From Turnera subulata (Eukaryota > Streptophyta > Magnoliopsida > Malpighiales > Passifloraceae): DNA of 64,000 nt. Position 1 is the stretch's first letter; the number at the start of each line of letters is the position of its first letter. The stretch lies in contig JAKUCV010007175.1 in the NCBI GenBank assembly GCA_028386065.3, positions 1 to 64,000 of the forward strand. The letters are read 5' to 3'. A program made the position numbers and the translations under genes. A model generated the notes under the pieces. The model was not told the DNA's origin, made no database searches, and saw only the letters and a list, made by a program, of their open reading frames with translations. Positions 23,288 to 34,338 of the stretch are shown in pieces.

Positions 23288-26200
23288 ATGCATTCTGCAA
23301 GAAACCTTCTTACCATTTCCAAGAAAACTCCTTCTCCCCACTTCCTCTCCTCCTCCACTGGGTACTGTTTCCTCGAGGGTTACAGTCACACTCACAGTCA
23401 CCTTGCTCCGTCACAGCACCGCCCGATCTCCTCCACCGCGTCGGTCAGCTCATGGATGGACACCATCAAAGGAGTCTTCACCGGCAAGAAAGACGAACCC
23501 ATACCCAAAGACGCAGACTTTGGAGAATCCTTCACTCTCCTGAGTAAGTGTGTTTTGCGTCCCCCACACTTTACTCATCTTTGCCTCCGCCCAAGTGACA
23601 CATAAGCTTAGTGATTGATCGAAATTTTCAGTTTTTGTATTACCCTTTTGCTGTTTCTGCCCAAAAGTGAGCAATTTTAAGTTGATATATGCATTTGTGT
23701 TTTGGGTTATATATGAGCCCAGCTTGTTACTGGGATGGGGATTGTATCATATCTAATGTGATTGTTGTTGTTTTGGTTTTTTTCTTTTTTGCTCTGGGGT
23801 TGTGATTGATTGTAGGTTACGCTGATGCATTGAAGAATGCGAAGAGGGCTGATAATTTGAAGCAATTCATGGTGGGTCGGAGCAGTGAAGCTACATTTTC
23901 GGATGCTTTTGGGAAGCAGGAGGCAATAGTTCGGTTCCTAAGTGGGATTGATCCGACTGGGGAGGTTGGTTTGTTTCTCCACAATTTTCCTCTAACACAT
24001 CCGCTATTTTGGTGCATATCCATTTGCTTTTTATATTTCTTGAACTGCAAAATGTGTGAATTTGCTGATGGCAGAGTAATTTTGGTTGGTTCAGAGGATT
24101 AGTTGCTGAATGGTATAGGGTGATTTGGTTTGCTATTATTTGTTGTGTTCTCCGCTAATAAATATTTTCTGAGCAGTCTTTGTAAATTTAAGAATTGAAC
24201 ATATCTCCACACACCTATTCTGTGTAAATTCAAGAGTGAAAGCACCGAGAAGACAGGTACAACTATGTTATAGTTGGCCTTCTGGCATTCTAAGATTATA
24301 TTAGATATGATAGCTCTTCGGTTTTCAATCTTCAACTTCAATATTGGCATGCTGATCAAGACTTTTTTGGCTAATAATGTTTGGATAAGTAAAGTTGGGA
24401 ACATCCAACTTACCTTGATAATAATTGTTTTCAATCCTCAGTTGTCAATAGTTGATTCTTTGGGTTCATTAATTTTGTTGCAGTCAAGTATGCTTTATTT
24501 ATGTGCACGCTTACTGCTGAATATTCTTTTCTTTCTTTATGGTTTTCTCAGAATTGCATTTAGTGAATTGCTTCCAAGTAGATGTTTCTGATTTTGGTTT
24601 TAGGTTTCTTCATCTGTAGAACCTCCAAACGAGTCAAAAGCAACAGGCAGCAACGCATTGTAATTGCACTGTAGCTGATGTTGAGAATGCACTTTCAAAG
24701 TTTACATGGGCAAAAGAAGTACAAAAGAAGCTGAAGCAATTAAAGGATGAGGGGAAACCAATGCCGAAGAGCATGGCTGAGGTATTGTTGCCCATACTTT
24801 TGTGTTTTATATCCAACTAGTTGAATAGGTTCTGAATAATTTTTAAAGCTTATGATATGAGGACATCATGAAGGGTGGAAACACGTACACCCTGTGGTTC
24901 ATGGCTCCATGTTGGCCATGTCACTGAAAAGCAGATAAGTTGCAATCTAAAATTAAATCCCAACTTCTTCTAGAGGCAAAAAGAAAAAAGGAACAATAAT
25001 AGAACAGAAAAGTAGAAGTTCAGGGGTTGATGACTGTATGAATTAATTTTTCTGTGTGTTTGTTTCTTCTTTTCTTGCTCTTCTGTTGTTCTCGTCCGAG
25101 AAGCCAGTTTGGTGTGTAATTGCAATTTAACCATACAAACATGATGAATATGCTTATTTGGCAGTGGTGATGAAGAACATGCTTTTGACAATATTGACGA
25201 GTTGGGTCTGGTTGAAGTGGTAGCTTTAAGACAGTTACCCTTGGAGAGTTCAACATGCAAAAACATAATGAAAACCAAATCTTGTTTGATGCCCAATACG
25301 AATCCTTACCATCATACATCACTATGTTTTGCTGTAAAAACAGTTTCAAACGTGAATTGTATTTTGAGATAAGGTTATACTGTTCAGATATCCTGGTAAA
25401 ACAAAAATAAGTAAGGTTGTGATTAGGCTCCGTATTAACTTTCTTACTGATCTGTTTAATCTCTAAGCACGTCGAAAGTAGCTAATGCCTAGTGGCTTGG
25501 AGTTTCACTGACTTTTGCTTATTGAAATGGGTGTGGTTTTAATTATGCTTATGTTTGGGACATTAACATGTATATGCATATTAATTCTTGTTCTCTAGGT
25601 CCAAAAGCTGATGGGGTCAACACCACTGGATATAGCTCGCTCTAATTTAGCCAAGAGTGGACAAATAAGCCGAAATGCACTCTGTCCATGTGGTTCCAAG
25701 AAGAGATACAAACGGTAATTTTAATACTTCCAATTTCTTACATAATACGACTTCATTTTAGAAATTGATTTGCAGAGTGATAGCATTTCCATCCCCACTA
25801 ACACTTATACTGACAAAATTTTGACTTTTAGCAAGAAAATTTTTTCCTTAAAAGTGTTACTGGTTGTGTGAATAATGCAAAATAGCATTACCCTTCATAA
25901 TATTGTTGGTACGAGTCACTTGCGTGTACAAACCATGAAGTTTCTTGTCCAATCATTGGTTGGACCTTATTTTGAATGGTTCTATCTTTCAGTTTGCAGT
26001 TGTTTACTTTGTTGGTTTTGTTTCACTCATAGGTTTTCTGCCAGAACTAGTTTTTTTTTTTTTGAAAATCAAATCAAACTTTCATTATGAATATGGTTAG
26101 GGGTCACCCTAACAAATTTGTATACAGAGTGTGTACATACATTAGCCACAAAGGCTCACCATAGTGAAACAAATTGAACAAAACATTAGGGATCAGAGAA

Positions 26201-29200
26201 TCTAAGACCCCAGAAATCACATAAGCGTTTCATATCTAAAGACAAAGGTCTAAATTTGAGGTTCTGCCAGCCACAAAATCTCAGTTTTAAGTCTGCACAA
26301 ATTTCTGCTACCACAGCATCTGGAGAACGATAACAATGTGTAAACAATCGAGTATTTCTCTCTTTCCAAATATGATAGATGCATGCACACCAAGCCAAGC
26401 GGAGGATCATAGACTTGAGAGCCTTTTTCTGCAGGAATTTCTGTGCCCAAGAGAATTCAGTGCACCAAGAGCCAACAGATCTGGGTTCATTACAGAGTAA
26501 GAGTAATCGAGACCACACCTCCGCACCAAAAGGGCATGCAAAAAATAAGTGGTCTCTAGATTCCTCAGGATGTGAACAGAGGAGACAGTTTGTAGCAGCA
26601 ACAATCCCCCATCGTTGCAGCCTTTTCCTTGTAGAAAGTCGGTCCAATATTGCCAGCCATGAAATAAAGCTGTGTTTAGGTATAAACCCAGCAGACCAGA
26701 TCAGTTTGAACCAAGGAACTCTGGACTTTTTCACCCGTAGGAATTCCCATGCACTTCGTACTGTGTAGGTACCAGAAGGAGACAGGTCCCAGTGAATATG
26801 GTCATTCTCATCAGTGGGGGAAAGAGTATCAATGGCCATTTGCTGCAGCTGTGTTATAATAGGCAAACGGGTAATAGGCCAGTGCCAAATGTTATCAGTA
26901 ATAAGTGTATGTACCTTAGCCTGAAGAGGGATTTTGGTACTAGGAATTAAGGACTTAGGAACAATAGATGATAGAACACCTTGAGGATGCCATTTGTCCC
27001 ACCAAATATATGTGTGCTGCCCGTTGCCAATAGTGTGAGAAATGACCGAGGAAAATACCACCCTTAACTTCAGAATTTTCCTCATGCTCCAAGAACATGT
27101 TGCCGGGATGGGAATACTCCATATACTCCTACCTTTCAGAAAGTAAGTTCCAATCCAAGCTACCCATAAGGATCCAGCACAAAGTAGAATACTCCATAAG
27201 TGCCGAGCAATGCATGCTTGATTCCAATCCTTAAGCTTTTTTAATCCAAGCCCGCCTTCTTGCCTCGGGAGTGTTAATTCTGACCAAGCAACTTTTGCTT
27301 TCCGGGAATTGGTTGAACTTCCAGACCATAAAAATGAGGCACATAATCTCTCCACTTCCTTCAATACTTTAGATGGTAAAATGAATATGCTTGTCCAATA
27401 GCTTTGAATGCTAAATAGAACAGACATGACAAGCTGTAATTTCCCCGCAAAGGATAGGTGTTTAGAACTCCAAGAGTTTATTCGGGCCATTATTTTCTCT
27501 ACAAGGGGCTGACAGTATGCATGAGTAAGCCTTCCAGATATTAAAGGAACACCCAAGTATCGAACAGGTAATTGTCCAATTTTAAAACCAGTAATACGCG
27601 TGAACTGCAATGCAACATCATCAGAGACACCTGCCAGAAAAACTTCACTTTTTGCAGGATTAAATTTTAGGCCAGAAAGGGTATAGAACTCCTGAAATAC
27701 ACGTGTAATGGTAGTCGCAGCAAGCAGACTTCCATCAGAGAAAACCATCAGATCATCAGCAAAGCAGAGGTGTGTGAGTTGTACAGCAGAGCATTTTGGA
27801 TGATATGGAAGAGAAAAGTTAGCAACAGCCTGTGCAAGTAGACATGAAAGCGCCTCCATAGAAATGACAAATAGATAAGGTGATAGAGGATCACCTTGTC
27901 GCATACCTTTGCCCCCCGGAAAATACCCACAGAGTGCACCATTTATAGAGATAGAGTACATAGCTGTTGAGAAACAAACTTCCAGCCATTGAATGAAACG
28001 AGGAGGAAATTTCATGGCAATGAGGACATTTACAAGAAAATTCCAGTCTACAGAATCAAACGCCTTCATCAAATCAATCTTCATGACACACCTACTGGAA
28101 AGACCTTTTTTGTGATAGTTGTGCACTAATTCATGAGCAAGTAGGATATTATCCACTATACGCCTGCCCGGGATGAAGGCAGATTGACTATTGCTAATAA
28201 TAGATGGAAGGCACTTTTGCAAGCGGTTTGCAAGTATCTTGGATATACATTTATAGATGGTAGTACAGCAAGCGATAGGCCTAAAATCAGTGAGTTTTTG
28301 AGCATTAGGTACCTTTGGAATTAGACTTAGGATAGTGGCATTGACCCCCTTCAGTAATTTTCCAGTAATGAAGAATTCCTGCACTGCTTTAATGACATCC
28401 ACACCAATAATATTCCAGGTTGCTTTGAAGAATTCGGCATTATAGCCATCAGGGCCAGGAGCCTTATTATTTCCAAGGGAAAATATTGCATTTTTTACCT
28501 CTGCATCAGTTACATCAGCAATGAGTAGATGAGCATCATCCTCAGCGAGTGTTCGTTGTAATATATGCTGAAAGAAAGAAACAGATCCGGGGTGAACATC
28601 AACATTTTTCTGCCCCAAGAAATCAGAATAGTATCTCATAATAGCATCCTCAATATGATGAGGGTCGGTTAATAGATCCCCCTGAGGAGTAAGAATGGAA
28701 CGGATGGTGTTCCTAGCTTTTCTGGCCTTCATAACATTGTGAAAAAATTTTGTATTTGAATCACCACAGTTCAACCAAGTGATTCTGGATCTCTGTTTCA
28801 TATAGGATTCCTCTGCATTCTTCAATTGGGAAAGAGAAGTGATTAGACCCTGCTCAAGTAGTAGCAGGTCAGGATGGATTGCACCCGCAAATAATTGGGA
28901 TTGCACTGCTTTCAATTCCTGGTCAACAAGCAAGATTTTCTTTGATAAATCACCATAGGCAGAATGGTAGAGTTGTTTTAGTGCTCCTTTCAGATTTTTC
29001 AGTTTTTGCCATAGTTTGAACATGTTGTAACCTTCAATATGCTTGGACCAACAAGTAGCAACAATAGTGGAAAATTCAGGATGTGTGAGCCAATAATTGC
29101 AGAACTTGAATGGTTTTGGTCCTGAATTGAAGGGAGTAGAACTGGTAAACATAACGGGACAGTGATCAGATATCCCAGGAGTTGAGAAGGTGACTGAACT

Positions 29201-32200
29201 ATTAGGGAAAGCTGCGAACCATTCAGCATTGACTAAAAATCTGTCTAACTTCCGAAAGATTGGATTATCAAGCTGCCGATTAGTCCAAGTGTAGAGAGGA
29301 CCAGTATAAGGATGGTCAAGTAATCCATTTGCTATTAGACATGAATTGAGTTGAGCAATGTCAGCAGATAAATGCATAATGGAAGAACTAGATTCAGCGG
29401 AAGAGCGAACAATATTAAAGTCACCTACTAAGCACCAAGGGCGCGTACCCACAACAGTAGCAAAATTTGTGATGCTGGGGAAAAGAATTGAGGAGCGCTC
29501 TTGAGCTGAATTGGATCCATAAATGAAGGAAGCATAGCAGCTAGTTCTTTCGCTGGGGCATTCAATATAACAATGTAATGCTTGAGCAGAAGCATTAAGG
29601 ACAGAGATCGTGATGTAGGGTAGAGAGTAGGATAGAGAATAGAAAACTCAAATAGCAGAAACTCTAGCGGAATACGCAATCAGAATTGTTTAGGAACAAT
29701 AGGATTGATAATTAGGGTTCAACAACCACTAGAGACGTATAGTCAAAATAAGATAATAATAAGCTACCGAAAACTAAAGCTAACATAACCTATTTATACT
29801 AGAGAAAACCTAAATATAAAAGGAATAGTACTGCTACAGTACGCGTGAACAGTACCGACATGCTACAGTAACACGTGAATTGTGACACGTGAACAGTAAC
29901 CGACCCAACATAAAAATAAAATAAAATAATAAAATACTAATAATTTTGCTCCTGCATCAATCCCCTCAGGTTGAAAACAACTTGTCTGCAAGTTGAGCTT
30001 GCCCCGATCATGTGGATGTCCTGTCAGACCTTGCCAACCTTTCTTCCTTTGGAACTCCAAACATAAAATGTCTTTCAGCTTGCTGTTAGAAAATGCTAAG
30101 CATCGAACACACACTCCACAAGATCCAAACTCCTTAGAAGTTGATGAAGACATTTGAAGTAGACCAGAATCCACATTCCTCAAGCTTCCTTCAATGATTT
30201 TCTTAACTTCTGTTTTCATTCTAGCACTTTCTTGATCAGATTCATTCTCCACAAAGCTCAACCATATAGAATCAATTACTTCTATATCGCCCTGCACATG
30301 GGAAACCCCATACATGCCAGAGTAATTATCCATCTTTGGCCAAACTTCTTCCGCACACTTTTCAAAAGTTAGCTGCACAAACTCATTACTATAATCTGTC
30401 TTCGAAAGTGACCGAGTAGTACAATTGAAAGGGTCTTGGAAATCGGCTATTGTTGCTGCAACCTTCTCTTTATTATCATCTTGCTTGTTCGTAGCAATTT
30501 CTTCTGGTATTGTTGCTGTAACATTCTCTTTACCCTCATCTTGCCTGCTCATAGCAATCTCTTCTAGAGGAAAGACATCATCATCATCACTGTAAGTGTC
30601 ATAGATTGGTGGAGAATTCCAATCTTCTTCCTCACATTTGTTTGTCATCAACAACAACCTGCTCTCCTCCTCTTGATATCCATCTTCTTCGTTATCATTC
30701 TCTTCATCCGGATATCCATCCTCTTCATCCTGCTCATCATTAACAGGTTCAAATGCCTCCTCTTCTTCATCTTCCAAGTTCGCTGAATTCACTCTACCTT
30801 GTGGACAACTATAAGAGAAGTGTCCCTTTTCTCCACAAATAAAACAACGAATGCGAGACTCATTACCAGCCTTAGAAGTTGAAGGACCAGAACTGAATTG
30901 AGCCTTCAATTGATTAGAATCTCTACCTTTCTCACTCCTCCCACTGTTGTTAGAATTCTTTGCACCAAAGCGATTATTCACAGCACCACCTTGGCTGGAT
31001 TTGTGAGTGTTTGGGTCTGGTTTATTGCCACTAAAGACAGCAACACCTTTTTGCACAATTCTGTCAGTTCTTCCAAACAAGGGACGCCTTGCTCCATAGT
31101 GTTGCACCCGCTTTTCAGCCATCAATGCGTATTGCCGTGCATCGTCCAGATTGAACAAGCGTACAACACCCATCTCATCCCTCATAGCTCGGTTTAAACC
31201 TGAAAGATAACGAGATGTCAATTGTTCCTTTGACTCTCTAAGACCAACTCTAATCAATAGGTTGTTAAATTCAGCCGTATACTCCTCCACTGTCATGCTT
31301 CGCTGTCTTAAAGAATTAAATCTCTCATATAACTCCATAGCATAATCAGATGGCAAAAATTGCTTGCGCAACTTTCTCTTCATATGTTCCCAAGTGTTGA
31401 TCTTTGGCTTTCCTTGAAGTACTCGCTGCTCCTCAACTCTCTTCCACCATTGAAGTGCAGTGCCTTTCAATTTAAGCTTAACAAATAACACTTTTCTCTT
31501 TTCAACCAAAGGTTTCCACTCAAAATAATTCTCCAAACTTGCTTCCCAATCTAAATAGTCTTCCATATGCATCTTTCCAGAAAAATCTGAAACTTCTATC
31601 TTAATTCCACCACTATTCAGATGTAAAGCATGAACTAACCTCTCTTCAAGTCCGCCTCCTGCTGCGTTGCCTGCAGCTCCAGCATTGTGAAAAGGGTTTT
31701 CTTCATCAGAGTCATCAACTTCCGTTGATTCTGCCCCTCGACTACCTTCCGGTATATCTGCAGGGTTGGTGTTGCCTTCCGGAATCTCCATTCGGGCTGC
31801 CACCGGTTCCTGTCGCCGTAGCGCGCGCATATCTCGCGATAATGCTGCAATCTGACGCTGAAGATCAACTAGGATATCTTGCTGATTTTGATTTCCTTGC
31901 CCACGACCTCTACCTCTGCCTACCATGGTGTCGTTTTCGCAAACCTATTTGCGAACGTTTCGCTCCGCTACCAATTGATGTAGGGTAGAGAATAGGATAG
32001 AGAATAGAAAACTCAAAATAGCAGAGAATCTAGCGGAATACGCAATCAGAATTGTTTAGGAACAATAGGATTGATAATTAGGGTTTAAAACCACTAGAGA
32101 CGTATAGTCAAAATAAGATAATAATAAGCTACCGAAAACTAAAGCTAACATAACCTATTTATACTAGAGAAAACCTAAATATAAAAGGAATAGTACTGCT

Positions 32201-34338
32201 ACAGTACGCGTGAACAGTACCGACATGCTACAGTAACACGTGAATTGTGACACGTGAACAGTAACCGACCCAACATAAAAATAAAATAAAATAATAAAAT
32301 ACTAATAATTTTGCTCCTGCATCAGATCGATACTTTATCTGACCATAGAAGCCAAATGCGCCCCAAGCGCGCATGTAAGTAATTATCAGCAAAGCTCCAC
32401 AAGGGTAAAAAATTTTTCCTGACATCCTGAACATGATGAGGTTGGATTTTTGTTTCTATCAAACAGACAACATCAGCAAGACTACTATTTACACTCCGAA
32501 GAACTTCTTTTTGCTTTAACGGGTCATTGAGACCCCTAACATTCCAAGTAAGCCACTTCATTAAGTTGGCAAAGTGGGAGGAATGAAACTTTCTGGAGGA
32601 GAGACTTGAGGGGACTTTAGTTTGTTTCCCCTGCCACGTTTAGATTTAGGTCCCTTAGCAAGTTGTTGAGTTAACACACTGACACCATGAGAAGCAGCAC
32701 GGGTTTTTTTGGGACTAGAAACTGCTGGTGGGATAGTGACATTTACAGAACAAGAGGTAATATTTGCAGCAGGTAGATCAATATTCAATGCCTGAGAAGG
32801 AGACTTAGAAGAGGTATTTGAAACCGTAGCCATAGGAACATCAGGCACAATAGTAGCAGAAGGCGAGACAGTGGATGTAATAGGCAAACTGGCAGTATTA
32901 TTGGCGATAGAGGTACGAGCCTCATCAATACCAGGTTCAGCAGAGATCTCAAGGTCAGTAGCTCCAGTTGCTTTTTGCAGGGGGTTGGACACTGCAGCAC
33001 CAGTAGCAAAGGTGACTTTCTTAACCCATTGCGTCAATGACTTCTTATTTGGACAGAGGAGTTCATGATGGCCCCAGGTTCTACACTTTGCACACCATTG
33101 AGGCTTCCAAGAATAAGCAATGTCAATGATCATACGTTCTCCATTGATATCCACTGGCAGCTCATGTTTTAAGGGTTGCGAGAAATCCACCTTGATACAA
33201 ACATTTGCACAGTTATCCCGAAAAAGTTTTGAGCAGTCCTGGTCTGTATGCATAGGTGTCCCAACAGCACTAGCAATGTAGCTTAAACCCTCATGAGTAA
33301 GTAACTCTAATGGAACATTTTTGAATTTGACCCAAACGGGAAACACAGCAGAAGATGAATCCAGCTTTTGAAATGAAGAAGACCATGGTGATAGCAACAA
33401 TGGGATTCCACCAACATGCCATGGACCACGGTGTAAAGCTCGGGAGTAGGCAGATTCATTGGGAAATTGAAATAAGAACAAGTCGTCCTTATATTTGGAT
33501 ACAGAAATCGCACCCACTCTACCCCAAAGCATATTCGCAATAGTGTGAATCAACCCAATTTTAGGTGCAGTCCCCATGAATTGTCCAATTAAGCATAATG
33601 AGTATTTTTTACGGCCAATAGCAAGTAGCTCAGGTGGAATAGAGATAGTGGATTGATCATCAGTGAATATTGGTTCAACAAATTTTAGAGAGTGAGGAGC
33701 GAGGCCAGTAGCAATTACCTTAGCCCAAGATGAACCAGAAGTAGGGGATGCATCCTTCACAACAGAAATAGCTTCGACAGGTGCCTCTGTAACAGGTAGA
33801 GAAACTGGCGACACGGCAGAATCAGGGTCACGATGTACCAGCACAGAATCCACTACCGTCGAACCAAAAGCCACCGGAGCTGGTGTAGGTGCTTGCGTTG
33901 ATTTCCCATTGAAGCGCAGGGCAGCCACCGACTTAGGGTTGGGAAAATTGAGATTACCTAAGTCCATAACAATGGCAGATTTTGAACGAGCCAAACCGGA
34001 AGAATCAAGTAGTGGAGGTACCATCGGAAAAGAACAATTGATCACCAGAGAGATTTGAGAGCTTCAAGAATGGAGTAATTTCCAGGAAAATCTGTTGAAG
34101 GAACTAGATTTTTCGAGGAAATTTTCGAGAGCTGCCTCTCTGACCCTTGCCAGAACTAGTTTGACAATCCTAGACTTGTTTTGTCTGTCTTCTTTGGGTT
34201 TGATATGTCAAAATCTTCTTATTTTGTTTTTATAGAACTATGTCAAATCTTTTTGCACCCAGTTTACAGATGTGCTGTTGCTTTCTTCCTGGAATTAATC
34301 ATCATGCTTTCTAATGAAGGTGTTGCGGAAAAGATTAG
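23288..34338 (+). CDS. SEC-C motif protein with probable organellar presequence; last intron filled by transposons
   Basis: Five exons join in frame: 23288-23543, 23816-23964, 24620-24781, 25599-25714 and 34320-34338, giving 233 residues. The first about 50 residues are rich in Ser, His and Arg with almost no acidic residues, as in mitochondrial or plastid presequences (prediction). A helical middle follows, with YADALKNAKRADNLKQF and ALSKFTWAKEVQKKLKQLKD. The C-terminus is a SEC-C zinc motif, CPCGSKKRYKR joined to CCGKD, matching CxCx8CC. SEC-C motifs bind zinc in SecA tails and many small proteins; I do not know this protein's function. The final 8.6-kb intron carries an antisense LINE with a nested LTR element, and the last exon encodes only six residues, including the final two zinc cysteines. 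Retaining the intron gives a stop (TAA) right after the codon for the last Arg. All splice sites are GT-AG. Confidence 0.8.
29611..29959 (-). repeat. 3' LTR of the gag-only element
   Basis: 349 bp, nearly identical to 31976-32324. It contains the end of the gag reading frame. Confidence 0.93.
29863..31926 (-). CDS. Retrotransposon Gag (capsid plus zinc knuckle), stop inside the 3' LTR
   Basis: The frame starts MVGRGRGRGQG at 31926 and encodes 687 residues. It contains a Ty3-type retrotransposon gag region (DFSGKMHMEDYLDWEASLE, LKGTALQWWKRVEEQR, FNSLRQRSMTVEEYTAEF) around residues 110-260 and a CCHC knuckle CFICGEKGHFSYSC around 365. The following part is highly acidic (runs of Glu and Asp). 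Normally a protease and polymerase would follow; here the frame runs directly toward the polypurine tract, and its last about 30 codons lie in the LTR. Gag packages element RNA, so this protein could assemble particles, but copying needs enzymes from elsewhere. The frame is fully open, suggesting selection or very recent origin. Confidence 0.88.
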   Translation of the reverse strand: MVGRGRGRGQGNQNQQDILVDLQRQIAALSRDMRALRRQEPVAARMEIPEGNTNPADIPEGSRGAESTEVDDSDEENPFHNAGAAGNAAGGGLEERLVHALHLNSGGIKIEVSDFSGKMHMEDYLDWEASLENYFEWKPLVEKRKVLFVKLKLKGTALQWWKRVEEQRVLQGKPKINTWEHMKRKLRKQFLPSDYAMELYERFNSLRQRSMTVEEYTAEFNNLLIRVGLRESKEQLTSRYLSGLNRAMRDEMGVVRLFNLDDARQYALMAEKRVQHYGARRPLFGRTDRIVQKGVAVFSGNKPDPNTHKSSQGGAVNNRFGAKNSNNSGRSEKGRDSNQLKAQFSSGPSTSKAGNESRIRCFICGEKGHFSYSCPQGRVNSANLEDEEEEAFEPVNDEQDEEDGYPDEENDNEEDGYQEEESRLLLMTNKCEEEDWNSPPIYDTYSDDDDVFPLEEIAMSRQDEGKENVTATIPEEIATNKQDDNKEKVAATIADFQDPFNCTTRSLSKTDYSNEFVQLTFEKCAEEVWPKMDNYSGMYGVSHVQGDIEVIDSIWLSFVENESDQESARMKTEVKKIIEGSLRNVDSGLLQMSSSTSKEFGSCGVCVRCLAFSNSKLKDILCLEFQRKKGWQGLTGHPHDRGKLNLQTSCFQPEGIDAGAKLLVFYYFILFLCWVGYCSRVTIHVLL
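31976..32324 (-). repeat. 5' LTR of the gag-only element
   Basis: 349 bp ending at GATCG. The primer binding site TGGTAGCGGAGC lies immediately inside (plus-strand gctccgctacca at 31962-31973). Confidence 0.93.
32561..34024 (-). CDS. LINE ORF1 (DUF4283-type RNA-binding protein with zinc knuckle)
   Basis: The ATG at 34022-34024 gives 487 residues starting MVPPLLDSSGLARSK. An upstream GTG in the same frame is unlikely to be used. The central part (SLCLIGQFMGTAPKIGLIH, LFLFQFPNESAYSRALHRGPW) is the DUF4283 fold common to plant LINE ORF1 proteins. A CCHC-type knuckle follows (WCAKCRTWGHHELLC). The C-terminal third is Ser/Thr/Pro-rich with a basic end (GPKSKRGRGNKLKSP). Such proteins bind LINE RNA. 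The TAA stop shares its last A with the ORF2 ATG. The frame is uninterrupted. Confidence 0.88.
   Translation of the reverse strand: MVPPLLDSSGLARSKSAIVMDLGNLNFPNPKSVAALRFNGKSTQAPTPAPVAFGSTVVDSVLVHRDPDSAVSPVSLPVTEAPVEAISVVKDASPTSGSSWAKVIATGLAPHSLKFVEPIFTDDQSTISIPPELLAIGRKKYSLCLIGQFMGTAPKIGLIHTIANMLWGRVGAISVSKYKDDLFLFQFPNESAYSRALHRGPWHVGGIPLLLSPWSSSFQKLDSSSAVFPVWVKFKNVPLELLTHEGLSYIASAVGTPMHTDQDCSKLFRDNCANVCIKVDFSQPLKHELPVDINGERMIIDIAYSWKPQWCAKCRTWGHHELLCPNKKSLTQWVKKVTFATGAAVSNPLQKATGATDLEISAEPGIDEARTSIANNTASLPITSTVSPSATIVPDVPMATVSNTSSKSPSQALNIDLPAANITSCSVNVTIPPAVSSPKKTRAASHGVSVLTQQLAKGPKSKRGRGNKLKSPQVSPPESFIPPTLPT

Larger units (their letters stand above)
29611..32324 (-). mobile_element. Gag-only non-autonomous LTR retrotransposon inside LINE ORF2
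   Basis: Two 349-bp LTRs (29611-29959 and 31976-32324) begin TGATG and end GCATCA, and the element is flanked by the perfect 5-bp duplication GATCG at 29606-29610 and 32325-32329. On the element strand the 5' LTR is on the right, followed by a primer site TGGTAGCGGAGC, then gag, then the polypurine tract CTGAGGGGA before the 3' LTR. There is no protease, reverse transcriptase or integrase. The LTRs differ at only a handful of positions, so the insertion is young. The gag type points to Ty3/gypsy ancestry. Confidence 0.93.
26186..32561 (-). pseudogene. LINE-1 copy ORF2 (endonuclease, reverse transcriptase, zf-RVT), split by the gag-only element
   Basis: ORF2 starts at the ATG at 32559-32561, overlapping the ORF1 stop. 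Codons 1-79 (32561-32325) encode the start of an APE-type endonuclease (WNVRGLNDP, LIETKI). The frame then enters the inserted LTR element and resumes unchanged at 29610. Further motifs: GDFNIVRS, SDHCPV, the reverse transcriptase core with CFADDLMVF (FADD codons at 27752-27763), GMRQGDPLSPYLF, and a C-terminal zf-RVT with CLLCSHPEESRDHLFFAC. No other stop was seen in the roughly 1220-residue frame. This protein would nick DNA and copy LINE RNA. The insertion inactivates it. Confidence 0.88.
26054..34147 (-). mobile_element. Full-length LINE (L1-type) inserted in the SEC-C intron, itself split by an LTR element
   Basis: The element runs on the minus strand from about 34147 to a poly-A tail (poly-T at 26051-26063 on the plus strand). 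A 15-bp direct repeat, TGCCAGAACTAGTTT, flanks it at 26039-26053 and 34148-34162, the expected target-site duplication of target-primed reverse transcription. It holds ORF1 and ORF2 in an overlapping arrangement. A 2714-bp LTR element (29611-32324) interrupts ORF2. Without that insert the LINE is about 5.4 kb. The 5' leader shares CTAGTTCCTTCAACAGATTT with the LINE at 43313-48717, so they belong to related families. It is antisense to the host gene. Confidence 0.92.

Noticed and set aside
26379..26768. Plus-strand frame opposite the LINE
   Set aside because: Antisense shadow of the ORF2 zf-RVT region.
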